Part shown: positions 1 through 8,500 of the stretch, piece by piece
How positions within the stretch are numbered: the stretch's first letter is position 1
How the letters are laid out: every line of letters starts with the position of its first letter
NCBI GenBank assembly: GCA_029260575.1
Contig: JAJDDB010000040.1
Span: 1-45,788 of the forward strand
Direction of reading: 5' to 3'
From: Phycisphaerales bacterium
Lineage (GTDB): Bacteria > Planctomycetota > Phycisphaerae > Phycisphaerales > SM1A02
DNA: 45,788 bases
Notes under the pieces: generated by a model
Database searches by the model: none
What the model saw: only the letters and a program-made list of their open reading frames with translations
Told to the model about the DNA's origin: nothing
Program-made: the position numbers and the translations under genes

Positions 1-135
1 AATGACCAAGAGCACGCAATCGCCAACGCCCTGGAGTCGATCCGGGTCGGAATGCTCGCCAACCCTCTGCGATACATCGAGACCCGCAAGGTGGAGCTTG
101 AGTGCGTCGAGGCTGTGGAGATTGAGGAGGAGTGA
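1..135 (+). CDS. Small acidic protein, 3' part only (continues from 45582)
   Basis: This is the C-terminal 44 codons of the 66-residue protein complete at 45582-45782; its 5' end is at the other end of the window because the circle was opened inside the gene. The frame starts at base 1 and stops with TGA at 133-135, overlapping the GTG of the next gene. Function unknown. Confidence 0.8.
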   Translation, partial: NDQEHAIANALESIRVGMLANPLRYIETRKVELECVEAVEIEEE

Positions 136-141
136 GCACCA
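1..141. repeat. Terminal direct repeat, left copy (circular overlap)
   Basis: Identical base for base to 45648-45788. It lies inside protein-coding sequence: the end of one small gene and the GTG of the next. A length of exactly 141 matches a common largest k-mer of short-read assemblers, so the most economical reading is a circular contig whose ends overlap by one k-mer, not a packaged terminal repeat. Genome unit length is then about 45,647 bp. Confidence 0.93.
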
Positions 142-734
142 TCGCCGCGCTATTCGTAGCAACCAACGGCTGTTACAAGGGGCTTCACGGTGTAGACCCC
201 TGGGACGAGGAGCGGGACGCTCGAAGATACCCAGGCCCTTACCCCGTGGTGGCCCATCCACCATGCTCGAGGTGGTGCCGCCTCGCCGGTTTGGTTGAGG
301 CGCGGTGGGGTCACAAGCGCGGCGAAGACGGCGGATGCTTTGAGTCCGCGCTGGCTAGTGTTCGCAAGTACGGTGGGGTTCTCGAGCACCCCGCTTATTC
401 CGACGCTTGGGCCGCCTTTGGATTGCCAAGGCCGCTAAGGCATGGCGGATGGCAACACGACATTTTTGGTGGTGCTGCCTGTCACGTCGAACAGGGGCGC
501 TACGGGCACCCCGCCAAGAAAGCCACCTGGCTCTATGCGGTAGGGACGAACCTTCCAGAGCTCCGCTGGGGCAGCACTCTGGACCAGGAGAGTGCTGCCC
601 TAGTCAGTTGGTGCGGCAACCACACAAAGACTGACGAAAGCAGGCCGCGAGTTGGCAAAGCTGCCGCTGCGGCAACGCCACCAGAATTTAGAGACCAACT
701 TCTCGAGATGGCGAGGAGCGTTCTAACCTCCTGA
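132..734 (+). CDS. Conserved phage protein with VVAHPPC motif, function unknown
   Basis: A 200-residue protein starting at GTG (132), coupled to the upstream gene by a GTGA overlap. Around residues 38-46 it reads VVAHPPCSR, then GGVLEHPAYSDAW, and later VEQGRYGH and KATWLYAV. I recognise this as a recurrent phage family. Its Pro-Pro-Cys loop recalls cytosine-5 methyltransferases, but I see no glycine-rich AdoMet-binding motif, so I do not call it a methyltransferase. It is the last gene of the rightward early operon and converges with the leftward late operon, whose last stop overlaps it by 12 bp, leaving no room for a terminator between them. Confidence 0.8.
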   Translation: MSTIAALFVATNGCYKGLHGVDPWDEERDARRYPGPYPVVAHPPCSRWCRLAGLVEARWGHKRGEDGGCFESALASVRKYGGVLEHPAYSDAWAAFGLPRPLRHGGWQHDIFGGAACHVEQGRYGHPAKKATWLYAVGTNLPELRWGSTLDQESAALVSWCGNHTKTDESRPRVGKAAAAATPPEFRDQLLEMARSVLTS

Positions 735-1922
735 GTGTGCCGTGGCCGTTACCCCGTCTCCGATGGCGGTAGCGGTCACGGCATTTCCCCTCACCATGCC
801 CCCGCCCCCCGGCTGAGGAATTCGCGGGAGTTGGATCGCCTGGTACGAGAAGGCTACAGTGTTCGGCTCAACCCGGGCACGCCGGAACCTGATCGTGTCC
901 TTGTCCAGCATCGTGTACGAGAAGTGAGCAGCGGGGTAGAGCAGACCGCCAGAGCCAGCGGTCGTCCCCACCGTCCCCGTGTCGGCAAGGTCAAAAGACT
1001 CCTCCAGCGAGACGTCCACCTCGTCGCCTGTAAGCTCCGCTAAGCCGTCCTGGTCGGAATCCCGGTGCTCGACCCGCAATCTCGGGTGGCCCGCAACATG
1101 GCACACCACAGCGGCAGGAGCGGCCAGCAGAGGGAGGCTCACATCCGACGTAATCCGGATCGTGTCCGCATCCCCCGATAGGGGGCTCATAAGCAGGCTA
1201 ATCGCTGGGATCGTGTCGAGGCTGTCCGAAGCCCTGTGGGTCGGCATAAAAAACTTGTTGGCCCACGGGAGAGACCCTGCCCCCGCCAGCGAGAAGATGC
1301 CCCCACCGATGCCGGTGATTGCTTGTTCGAGATTGTTAGCCACCGTCCACTTGGACCCGAACTCCACCAGGGCCACGGTGAAGCTCATCCGCGAGAGCGG
1401 CCCGGAAGGGTCTCGCTTGGCCGTGACAGTCCCGCCGACATCGACATCCACAGTGATGCAGGCATCTCCCCAGGCCCGTGTGGTGCGCTCGCTCTCTAAG
1501 CCGCAGATGAACGGCACGCAGCGGGTGTAATTCTCCACCCCTGGGAACACCCCGGATGTCATCTCCGAGAGCCCCGCCCCTATCGTCGTGGTCAGAACCC
1601 CGCGAACGTGCCACCCGTCCTCAGCCTGCCGAGGAGTCTGATCCTCCCACACCTCCCAATAGTAGCGATGGTCTACAGACTCCCCCGTAGAGGTTCGCGT
1701 CAGGCTGAACGAGGAGCTATTCCAGCCCCCAACCGTCGCACCAAAGTCATCGTTCCTCTGCACAGCCAGCCCAGTAACGTCCCGGCCAGAGTCGGTGTGC
1801 TGGACGTTAGTTAGCCGGGGGAACGCCCGCGCTGTATCCACAGGGACGGGGAGGGATACCACAGTGCTCGCAGACGCCGCACCGAACGCCACAACGCCGC
1901 GCTGGACGCGAAACGACCTCAC
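723..1922 (-). CDS. Putative tail or virion structural protein
   Basis: A 399-residue, Gly/Ser/Thr-rich, apparently all-beta protein with no motif I can place. I chose GTG at 1922 because it overlaps the sulfatase stop as GTGA, the standard junction here; a GTG at 1970 would add 16 residues and a 52-bp overlap. It is the last gene of the late operon, directly behind the sulfatase. Position and composition suggest a distal tail or receptor-contact protein. The acidic segment DSDQDGLAELTGDEVD near the C-terminal third could bind calcium; that is speculation. Confidence 0.7.
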   Translation of the reverse strand: MRSFRVQRGVVAFGAASASTVVSLPVPVDTARAFPRLTNVQHTDSGRDVTGLAVQRNDDFGATVGGWNSSSFSLTRTSTGESVDHRYYWEVWEDQTPRQAEDGWHVRGVLTTTIGAGLSEMTSGVFPGVENYTRCVPFICGLESERTTRAWGDACITVDVDVGGTVTAKRDPSGPLSRMSFTVALVEFGSKWTVANNLEQAITGIGGGIFSLAGAGSLPWANKFFMPTHRASDSLDTIPAISLLMSPLSGDADTIRITSDVSLPLLAAPAAVVCHVAGHPRLRVEHRDSDQDGLAELTGDEVDVSLEESFDLADTGTVGTTAGSGGLLYPAAHFSYTMLDKDTIRFRRARVEPNTVAFSYQAIQLPRIPQPGGGGMVRGNAVTATAIGDGVTATAHSGG

Positions 1923-3466
1923 GGCAAAAGAGCCGCCTCCGCCGCCAGAAGGCGCTGGAGAGCTTCCCACGCCTCGACGCTGTGATTGACGCCAGCCAGG
2001 GTCAGCAGGTTATTGCGGATGAGGTTCTTGGTTTCCTGCCGGTCCCCGCCCTTGATGTTGTAGAGCTCGTAGGTGATGGGTCCGGTTGGCCCTTCTGGCA
2101 TGAGCGTGACGAGCTTCCACCCCTCATCCTGAATCGCCCGCTCCCACTCAGTAAGCGGCGTGTTCTCGGGGTCATTGGTGGCGCCCGTCGCGCTGTCGGC
2201 AATCCCCCCGTGGCACGGCGGCTTGAACTTTTCGGTGTAAACGAAATCGCGCGCGCGAGTGTGCTCCTCCACGTTGGCGAAGTAGGGCGAGATGTCCACG
2301 CCATCGACGTTCTCGGCGGAAATGTCCACCCCCTCTATCGCCGCAATCGTCGCCATGATGTCAGTGATGTGCGTAAGTCTGCGGCAAACCTTCCCGCGCT
2401 CTGATGTAGCTACCGCGCTACCAGCCACTACGAACGGGATGTTGACTCCAAGCTCGTACTGGCTCTGCTTTCCGTGGGTCGGATCAAACGGCTGCTGGAC
2501 CACATCATCTTTCGGCCCGTTGTCCGAAAAGAACCAGATGGTGGTATCGGTGTCCAGGTCAACCTCGGCATGAGCCAAGAGCAGCCCGAGTTCATAGTCC
2601 CAGGTCTCAATCATCGCAATGTTGGCGGCAATCAAAGTCTCGTCGTCGTCACCTCCAACAATCCACGGCGGGTCAAGCCCCTCGAGGTACGCGGTGTTGG
2701 CCGCAACGTCTGTCCCCTGAATGATCTCAAAGTAGGCGGTAGTGACCGCTTCCATCAGCGCGGACATGTGCGGAGCAAGGCCGCCAGACGCGGTTCGCTC
2801 TGCCGCCGTGTTCGGCTGGTGCAGGGGAGTGTGCGGGGTGTTGTGGTTGATCCAGATAATCCAGTCACCGCTCCCACCGTTGGCCGTGAGCCAAGCTAGA
2901 GCGTCATCGCTAATCGTCTTGGTGAGGTAGTCGGACGCCGTTCGATTCGTTGCGTTCCCCGTACCGATTCTCGTAGGGCCAGTGAGAGGCGCTGATGTCC
3001 CCGTGAACTGCTGCCACCACCAATAGGTATCACCTGTGAAGATGCCATCGACGTTGCCGGGGATGCACTTCACCTCGTCGAACTTGCCCGTGGTGATCGG
3101 CGAGTCAACTCCCCCATTCTCCGCTGTAGCAAGGTGCCACTTCCCGAACATCGCCGTGTTGTGCCCCGTCATCAACTCGGGGAGCATCTTGTCGGGTCCG
3201 GTCGGGCTTGGAAGCGGAGGGAGGTCTAGCGAACTCTCGACGTTGGAGCCAACGCCAGTGCGGTAAGCGTACTTCCCCGAATAGGAGAGCATCCGCGTTG
3301 GCCCGCAGAGCGTGTTGGCATATGCGCGAGTGAAGCGGACACCCTTGGCTTCGAGCAGCGCCATGTTGGGCATCGCCGGGACATGCGTGACATCCATCTC
3401 GGCGGCGTAGGACGGGATGCCCAGCAAACCTACATCGTCAATCGAGAGGATTACATGCTTTCCCAC
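1919..3466 (-). CDS. Sulfatase (formylglycine-dependent, alkaline phosphatase superfamily)
   Basis: A 515-residue protein with the full set of type I sulfatase landmarks: metal-binding IDDVG (D10, D11), the activation motif CGPTR (C54, P56, R58) where C54 would become formylglycine, GKWHL (K109, H111), NHNTPH (H212), SDNG (D315, N316) and HGKQSQYELGVNIPF (K333). The family hydrolyses sulfate esters. There is no signal peptide; the catalytic fold begins at residue 4, so the protein would fold in the cytoplasm and probably join the virion. GTG start at 3466 follows AGGTGAGG and overlaps the upstream TAG. It sits where tail fibre or depolymerase genes usually lie and is coupled to the genes on both sides. 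A host maturase (formylglycine-generating enzyme or anSME-type) would be required. A phosphonate or phosphate monoester hydrolase of the same fold is possible. Confidence 0.92.
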   Translation of the reverse strand: MGKHVILSIDDVGLLGIPSYAAEMDVTHVPAMPNMALLEAKGVRFTRAYANTLCGPTRMLSYSGKYAYRTGVGSNVESSLDLPPLPSPTGPDKMLPELMTGHNTAMFGKWHLATAENGGVDSPITTGKFDEVKCIPGNVDGIFTGDTYWWWQQFTGTSAPLTGPTRIGTGNATNRTASDYLTKTISDDALAWLTANGGSGDWIIWINHNTPHTPLHQPNTAAERTASGGLAPHMSALMEAVTTAYFEIIQGTDVAANTAYLEGLDPPWIVGGDDDETLIAANIAMIETWDYELGLLLAHAEVDLDTDTTIWFFSDNGPKDDVVQQPFDPTHGKQSQYELGVNIPFVVAGSAVATSERGKVCRRLTHITDIMATIAAIEGVDISAENVDGVDISPYFANVEEHTRARDFVYTEKFKPPCHGGIADSATGATNDPENTPLTEWERAIQDEGWKLVTLMPEGPTGPITYELYNIKGGDRQETKNLIRNNLLTLAGVNHSVEAWEALQRLLAAEAALLP

Positions 3467-4161
3467 TACCTCACCTGATTGCTGGCAACCTTCACATGGT
3501 ACTGCGCAAACTCATCGCCATAGACCTTGCCGGCAACGTCGGAGGCATCCCATTCAAAGGTCACTTCGTAGGTCCGGTTCCCCTCTAGCTTGTTGGGCGA
3601 GATGTCGGCCATGTTCACGGTGAACTGCATATTATGCCCGGGCGTCTCGCCGCCAAGCTCCCACAAGTCATCGTTGATTAGGCGCTGAGAGTCGCGTGCG
3701 GATGCGTCGGTGAGGACAACCGTTCCTCCGGTGTCCGGCGTGTCGATGGTGTTGCCCGTGTCAACGACCGTTAGCACAAGCTCCGTGACGGACACAATCA
3801 CCCACGTTGCGTTGGCTTCCGGCTCGGTGGAGTAGCCCGAGGCTGTCATCGAGAGCCCGGCGAAATAGCGGTCATCAATCCAGCTTCCCGATGCGCGGGT
3901 GAACGTGGCTTGATCGGTGGCGCCCACGGCAACGCTCACAGAGGACACCGAGGCGGTATCGTTCTCGAACATCGCAATCGTCGGGGACTGCCCTTGCAGC
4001 GAATAGATCGGCAAGGCGCTCTCGCCAACCCTGTGAATAGAGATGCCCCAAGTGGTGACATCCCCGAGCAGGAGCAAACGCTTGTCGTTGTGCCGGAGTT
4101 GAGCGACGAGGGTAAAGTTCTCGCCTTCGAGGACGTTTACCTTGATGGGCTTGGAGGCCAT
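3466..4161 (-). CDS. Tail-associated structural protein with a module shared with the nozzle protein
   Basis: A 231-residue beta-rich protein beginning MASKPIKVNVLEGENFTLV, a style common in baseplate or tail-tip proteins. Residues about 85-145 (ATFTRASGSWIDDRYF ... LTVVDTGNTI) match a segment of the 1584-residue nozzle protein at 16188-20942. It lies directly upstream of the sulfatase with stop and start overlapping (TAGTG), which suggests co-assembly, for example as the adaptor carrying the enzyme on the tail. No enzymatic motif seen. Confidence 0.75.
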   Translation of the reverse strand: MASKPIKVNVLEGENFTLVAQLRHNDKRLLLLGDVTTWGISIHRVGESALPIYSLQGQSPTIAMFENDTASVSSVSVAVGATDQATFTRASGSWIDDRYFAGLSMTASGYSTEPEANATWVIVSVTELVLTVVDTGNTIDTPDTGGTVVLTDASARDSQRLINDDLWELGGETPGHNMQFTVNMADISPNKLEGNRTYEVTFEWDASDVAGKVYGDEFAQYHVKVASNQVR

Positions 4162-4163
4162 GA

Positions 4164-4556
4164 CTATGCGGTGGGGTTTTTGGCTAGGAGGACTGGGGCC
4201 AGACGGAGCAGCGCCGCGATGAGCAACACAGCCCCTCCCACGCCAGTATAGGCAGCGAGCGGGTCTACAGGCTCCGTAAGCTCCTCTGGCGGGCTCTCTG
4301 GCTCTGTTGGTGGTGCGCTGTAATCTGGCGAAGGATCGAGCACGCGCAAGATGGGGGCTCTCCTGGGCGGGCTAGGGGGTGTCACCTCTACCGAGACAAA
4401 CCCGCCGTAGAAGCTACCGCTGGTGTCCTGCTGAATCTCAGGCGGAAGGGAACCTGTGAAGTCCCCCTGCGCCTCGGAGAATCCCCCGAAGAGCCCAACG
4501 CGCGTTCCAGCGCAACTAGACAGTAGGAGCAGTGGGAGCAATGCCAGTCGGTTCAT
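4164..4556 (-). CDS. Putative lysis lipoprotein with proline-rich stalk and C-terminal membrane segment
   Basis: A 130-residue protein with a lipoprotein signal (hydrophobic run, then LLSSC with C15), a proline-rich stalk (about residues 58-97) and a hydrophobic C-terminal helix (about 100-125). Its first 41 bp overlap the preceding lipoprotein gene in another frame. An outer-membrane spanin normally has the lipobox and proline-rich stalk but no C-terminal membrane helix, so this could be a unimolecular spanin-like protein bridging both membranes, or a surface lipoprotein for superinfection exclusion. Confidence 0.7.
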   Translation of the reverse strand: MNRLALLPLLLLSSCAGTRVGLFGGFSEAQGDFTGSLPPEIQQDTSGSFYGGFVSVEVTPPSPPRRAPILRVLDPSPDYSAPPTEPESPPEELTEPVDPLAAYTGVGGAVLLIAALLRLAPVLLAKNPTA

Positions 4557-4851
4557 TGCGGAGCACCCTGCGCTTGTCGCGGATCTTGTTGACGGCTGCG
4601 CCGGTTAGGACGCCCGTGCCTGTGACGGCGCCACCAACGGCGAGGATCAGTTCAGACCAGTCCCAGGCGCGGCCCTCTACGTCGGCGACAACCGAGCCGA
4701 TGGTCTCGCCAAGTTGCTGTAGTTCAGCGCCGTTGTCGGTGCCAGCGGCCTGAACTCGGCGAACGTCCAGGCGGATGCGCTCAAGGTCCGCTGCGGTAGC
4801 GATGCAGGACGAGAGCAGGAAGGCTAATAGGAGCGGTAGTGCGATCTTCAT
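4516..4851 (-). CDS. Putative lysis lipoprotein with coiled coil and C-terminal membrane segment
   Basis: A 111-residue protein: lipobox LLSSC with C16, an amphipathic helical stretch (LERIRLDVRRVQ ... ELQQLGETI), then a Gly/Val-rich membrane segment (about 68-90) followed by a basic tail. ATG at 4851 has AGGA upstream. The outline repeats that of the next gene (lipobox at one end, membrane helix at the other), so the pair look like functional partners. In this cluster a spanin role is the leading guess. Confidence 0.7.
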   Translation of the reverse strand: MKIALPLLLAFLLSSCIATAADLERIRLDVRRVQAAGTDNGAELQQLGETIGSVVADVEGRAWDWSELILAVGGAVTGTGVLTGAAVNKIRDKRRVLRNEPTGIAPTAPTV

Positions 4852-4852
4852 A

Positions 4853-4999
4853 TCAGTCCTCGGGGAAAACTTCTTTCCAAAAGTGTACGGCGGAGGCGTG
4901 GCGGGTTTCGTGGTCGTGCTGGCTCTCCCCTTCCAGGGCGCGAGTCACAACTGAGATGGGGTTGCCTCCCGAAATCCAGTCTTCAACTAGCGGGTTCAT
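4853..4999 (-). CDS. Small soluble protein in lysis cluster
   Basis: A 48-residue ORF starting at ATG 4999, overlapping the upstream stop as TAATG, and ending one base before the next ATG. It is His-rich and acidic (ALEGESQHDHETRHASAV) with no membrane segment. The tight packing on both sides is the main evidence that it is real. Function unknown. Confidence 0.6.
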   Translation of the reverse strand: MNPLVEDWISGGNPISVVTRALEGESQHDHETRHASAVHFWKEVFPED

Positions 5000-5235
5000 T
5001 ATTCGCCCTGCTGCTTGAGGTTGAAGAGGCTAACAGCCTCAAGGTGGCGAGCCTTCCAAGAGTCGAGGGACTCCCCTTCAAGGCGCTCGGTGTGGCAGCC
5101 GTGGCTCTCCACATACTGGCCGGATAGTTCTGATTGGTCTTCCATTCGGATGGCTACTTTCGATGTCTGGAGGGCGTTAAAGAGAACGACGAGAAAAGTG
5201 ATTACGAGGATGCCGGTTGCGAGCCGCTGAGTCAT
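4999..5235 (-). CDS. Small membrane protein, possible holin or inner-membrane spanin
   Basis: A 78-residue protein with one N-terminal membrane helix (about residues 6-22, ATGILVITFLVVLFNAL) after a short basic start, then a polar helical C-terminal domain. This N-in/C-out outline fits an inner-membrane spanin or a class III-type holin. It lies between another single-pass membrane protein and two lipoproteins, which makes this the lysis cassette even though no endolysin is recognised beside it. Confidence 0.65.
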   Translation of the reverse strand: MTQRLATGILVITFLVVLFNALQTSKVAIRMEDQSELSGQYVESHGCHTERLEGESLDSWKARHLEAVSLFNLKQQGE

Positions 5236-5243
5236 TGGGGGTC

Positions 5244-5582
5244 CTATTCTTCAATGTTGGAGACCCTATTCTCAAGGCGTAGATAGTCGTCCTCAAGGTC
5301 GTTGACGCGCGAGCTGAGAAGCGCCCGCTCATCGCTCCCATTTTTGAGACCTTCACGAAGGGCCGCTGTAAGCTCTTTGATGTCACCTGAGACCACCTGC
5401 AATTGATCGCCGGTTCGCTCTTGGGCAAAGACCTGGCGCTGCTCCATAAGCTCCTGGCGGTTGCGGATTCCGTACAGCATTGCCGCAATCGACAGGGCTA
5501 CGGCTAGGATGCCGCCATTCACATAAATGCTCATCTTGGACGGCTTGTCAGAGGTAAGCACCACTTCCTGTCCGCTACTCAT
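5244..5582 (-). CDS. Single-pass membrane protein with coiled coil, possible inner-membrane spanin
   Basis: A 112-residue protein with one membrane helix at about residues 22-40 followed by a long predicted coiled coil (heptad-like Leu/Val spacing through ERALLSSRVNDLEDDYLRLENRV). Its ATG overlaps the stop of the giant ejection-protein gene. The layout resembles Rz-type inner-membrane spanins, whose coiled coil meets an outer-membrane lipoprotein; two lipoproteins follow within 1 kb. Confidence 0.65.
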   Translation of the reverse strand: MSSGQEVVLTSDKPSKMSIYVNGGILAVALSIAAMLYGIRNRQELMEQRQVFAQERTGDQLQVVSGDIKELTAALREGLKNGSDERALLSSRVNDLEDDYLRLENRVSNIEE

Positions 5583-8500
5583 GGTTGAGACCTGGCCTCG
5601 TTCACAAGGCGGTTGAGGTTGATTTTGAGCGCCTTGATGTAGGCGTCCCGCTCCTCCTCGGTCTTAATCACACGGCTCAGCATTCCGCTAGGCGGAGTCC
5701 CCTTGCTGTAGACCCGGATGTTACGGCCCTCTCCCGTCAAGCGATACGGAAGAGAGTGACTTGTTAGGCGACGGATAGCTGATTCGGTGGCTTTCCCCTC
5801 GTCCGTGATGTCGAGAATGGCCTTGTGGCGATCAGAATAAATCTCTGCCGCTTGAGGGTTCACCTTCTCCAGCGCCTCGACGTGCTTGCGCTCCACCTCA
5901 AGCATGTTGGCGTTCTCGCGGTACTGGATCGAATAGTAGTTGGCGCTTGGGGAAACCGTGAACTGGCGCACGAAGGGAACGTCCCTGTCCTCGAGCGGCG
6001 CGTCTCCAAGCGCACCCTCCACCATCTTGACGGCTCGTTGACCGAACCGCCCGACGCCTCCACCGATAAAGCTGAGCCAGTGCTCGACCATCTCCGGGTT
6101 GATGTCAATGGCGCCAGCCTTCTCCTCGCTGCCACCCGTGAGGCGGTTGAGAGCTTCGGTCGCCTTCTGCAAACCTGTCCCCTCCATCGAGCTCCAATAG
6201 AGTTGGGAAGCTGGCTTCGGCGGGCCATAGGGGCTCTGGTCCTTGTGGATGGGCGCCCCGTAAAAAGTCTGGTTCTCCGACGCCTGGACAAAGGGATCGA
6301 CCACACTCGGGGATAGGATCTGAGCAAGGCTCGCCTCGGACCCCACCGGGTTGAAGGACTCCCAAGCTGCCGAGACTGCGCGGCTGGCGGCTTCGCCCGG
6401 GTCAAGGTGCCCCATCATCGCGCCCATCATGTTCTGACCGAGAGCGAAGGGGACGTTGAAGCCGTAGGGCATCGGGAAGGAAGCTGCGCGATCAGTCCCC
6501 GGAATCCAAAAGACCCATCGGCGGTTTTTGACGTAGCCGGGAATCTTGGCATAGCGGTTCTCGCCATCCTCCTCGTCGTCCCCGGCCACCATGTAGTTGA
6601 GAGCTTCGGACGCGGCGCCCGCCGCTACCAAACCGCCAAGAATCTGCTTACCGCGCCTGGTTCTCGCCATCTTGAACATCCGCGCAGTGCCTTGGACGCT
6701 CGCGTTGAAGAACAGGTAAAACGAGTTCATAAACGTCCCGAGTTCGCCCTTGCGGTTGAAGTCCACCGTGAGTTGCTTGGAGAGGTTGGCCGATGCCCGC
6801 TTGCCCATGTCCCGGCGACGAGCCTCCATGTACGCGCTGAGGCGGACCGAGCCTTCGACGACACTGTTCCAGTCGTTCACCCACTCGCCGAGAGCTTTGG
6901 TTGCGAGCCACGCCTTGCGGGGGCTGGACGGGTCGATGTCGTCAATAGCTTTCTGAACCGACTCCATGCGCGTTGTGAGGTCCGGCTGGTGATACCACCC
7001 AATGAGTCCGCCCTCTTCTCGCATCTCCAGGTAAGCCTTCTCAGCCTCCGTGGTGGCCCCTGTGAAGTTGGCCTTCTGCATGGCCCGGATGGCCATGCCT
7101 GCCTCCCAGATGGCTTTACGGTTGACCACGGCCTTGGCGAACCCCTTGCCCTGCTCGGCGCTCAGGTTGAGCCCAGCGGTCTGCATGTCTCGCGCAAGGT
7201 TGGTAAAGACAAACTCCGGGTTGAAGCTAGTCGAGAGCGAGGAGAGGATTCGATTGATGCTGCCAAAGAACTTGACCGCACCCCCGGCAATCTCGGGCTG
7301 CATGTTGCGGAACGCCCGGGACATGAGCGGGTCGGTGAAGGTTATCGTCCGCTCCTCGCCGTCCAGCTTGTAGTGGACCGTTCGATCCACCCAATCAGCA
7401 AGCTCCTTGTGCCCCTTGGGCTTTTCCTGGTCGAGCTGCCACCACTTCTCGTTCGGGTGCGCCTCAACGGCCCGAGCCATCGTCTGCGTCACCTTGTTCT
7501 TCTCGGCTCGCACGAAGCCCGCTTCGACCATCGCAATTAGGTGGGTGATCGGACTGTCCGCAAGGTTGTCGGCTCCGCGCCCCTTGGCTCGGAAGGATTC
7601 ACTCCCTCGGATGTCAAACCCCTTGCCCACCTTGATGCCCGAGCGGCCCTGCACGATGTCTCTAAGCGGGACGTAGTTGGCACCGAATTTCTCCTGCCAA
7701 GCAGCGACCTCCTCGGCTGTGCTGAGCCCCCCGTCCACTAGCGCCTCGCGGTGAATCTCCACCATGCCCTGCGTGATCTTGGCGATCTGCCGTAGCTGCG
7801 CCCCCGCCTTGGCGTTCAACCGCTTGATGGTCTCGTCGGCCTTGCTGTCCGAGACGCCCGAGCCGGGGTTCTTTTCTGGATCGAACGCCGGGTCTCGCTC
7901 CGCAATGAGCCTGTTCCGGTCCTTTGCGTGGAGTGCGATCAGGTACTCGTCAATCTCCTCTAGCGAGAGCCCAGACTTGCTTGCCAGCCTCACCAGAGGC
8001 TTGACGTGCGACTCCTGGAAGTCGTCCACCTTCGCCTTGGAGCGCCCAACGTAGCCCACCTCAGCGGCTACAACGTCCTCCGCCTCCTTGACAATGTGCC
8101 CTTCCTTGCGGAGCTGCGCGAAGTAGACACCAGGACGGTTGAACTTGTTTTGGATTCGGCGCTGCGCTGCCTGGAACCAAGACTCATTGAGCGGGTTCCC
8201 CTGGTCGTCGAAGGCGGTGGTCTGGTCGGTCCACCACTTGTACGCCTTGGAGCGCGTGACGGTTGCGGGGAGGGCGAACCTGTCGGTAATCTCAACGTCC
8301 GCCGCGTCGAAGATGACGTAGTTGTAAGTCCCGCCACCCCTTAGAGCGTCAACTGCGGCATGTACGGCAGGGCTGGCGTCGTGACTGGCAAGGTCTGCCC
8401 CAAGAGCTGCGCCCACGGCCTGCGACGGGTAGTCGAATCCGAGCCAGTCGTCCTTGTGAAGGGCATTGAGGAGATCCTCCTGCTCTTGAGTGAATCGACC

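Noticed and set aside
1..141. T7-style direct terminal repeats used in packaging
   Set aside because: The repeat is exactly 141 bases, lies inside coding sequence and is most simply the overlap of a circular assembly; read-depth data would be needed to claim real ends.
132..734. DNA cytosine methyltransferase
   Set aside because: Only a Pro-Pro-Cys motif matches; no AdoMet-binding motif or other conserved methyltransferase blocks were seen.
6407..7540. Long rightward open frame (377 codons) opposite the giant gene
   Set aside because: No domain, no ribosome site, and the opposite strand is clearly coding; long antisense frames are expected in GC-rich genes. The same applies to 19536-20186, 10674-11528 and 23437-24687.
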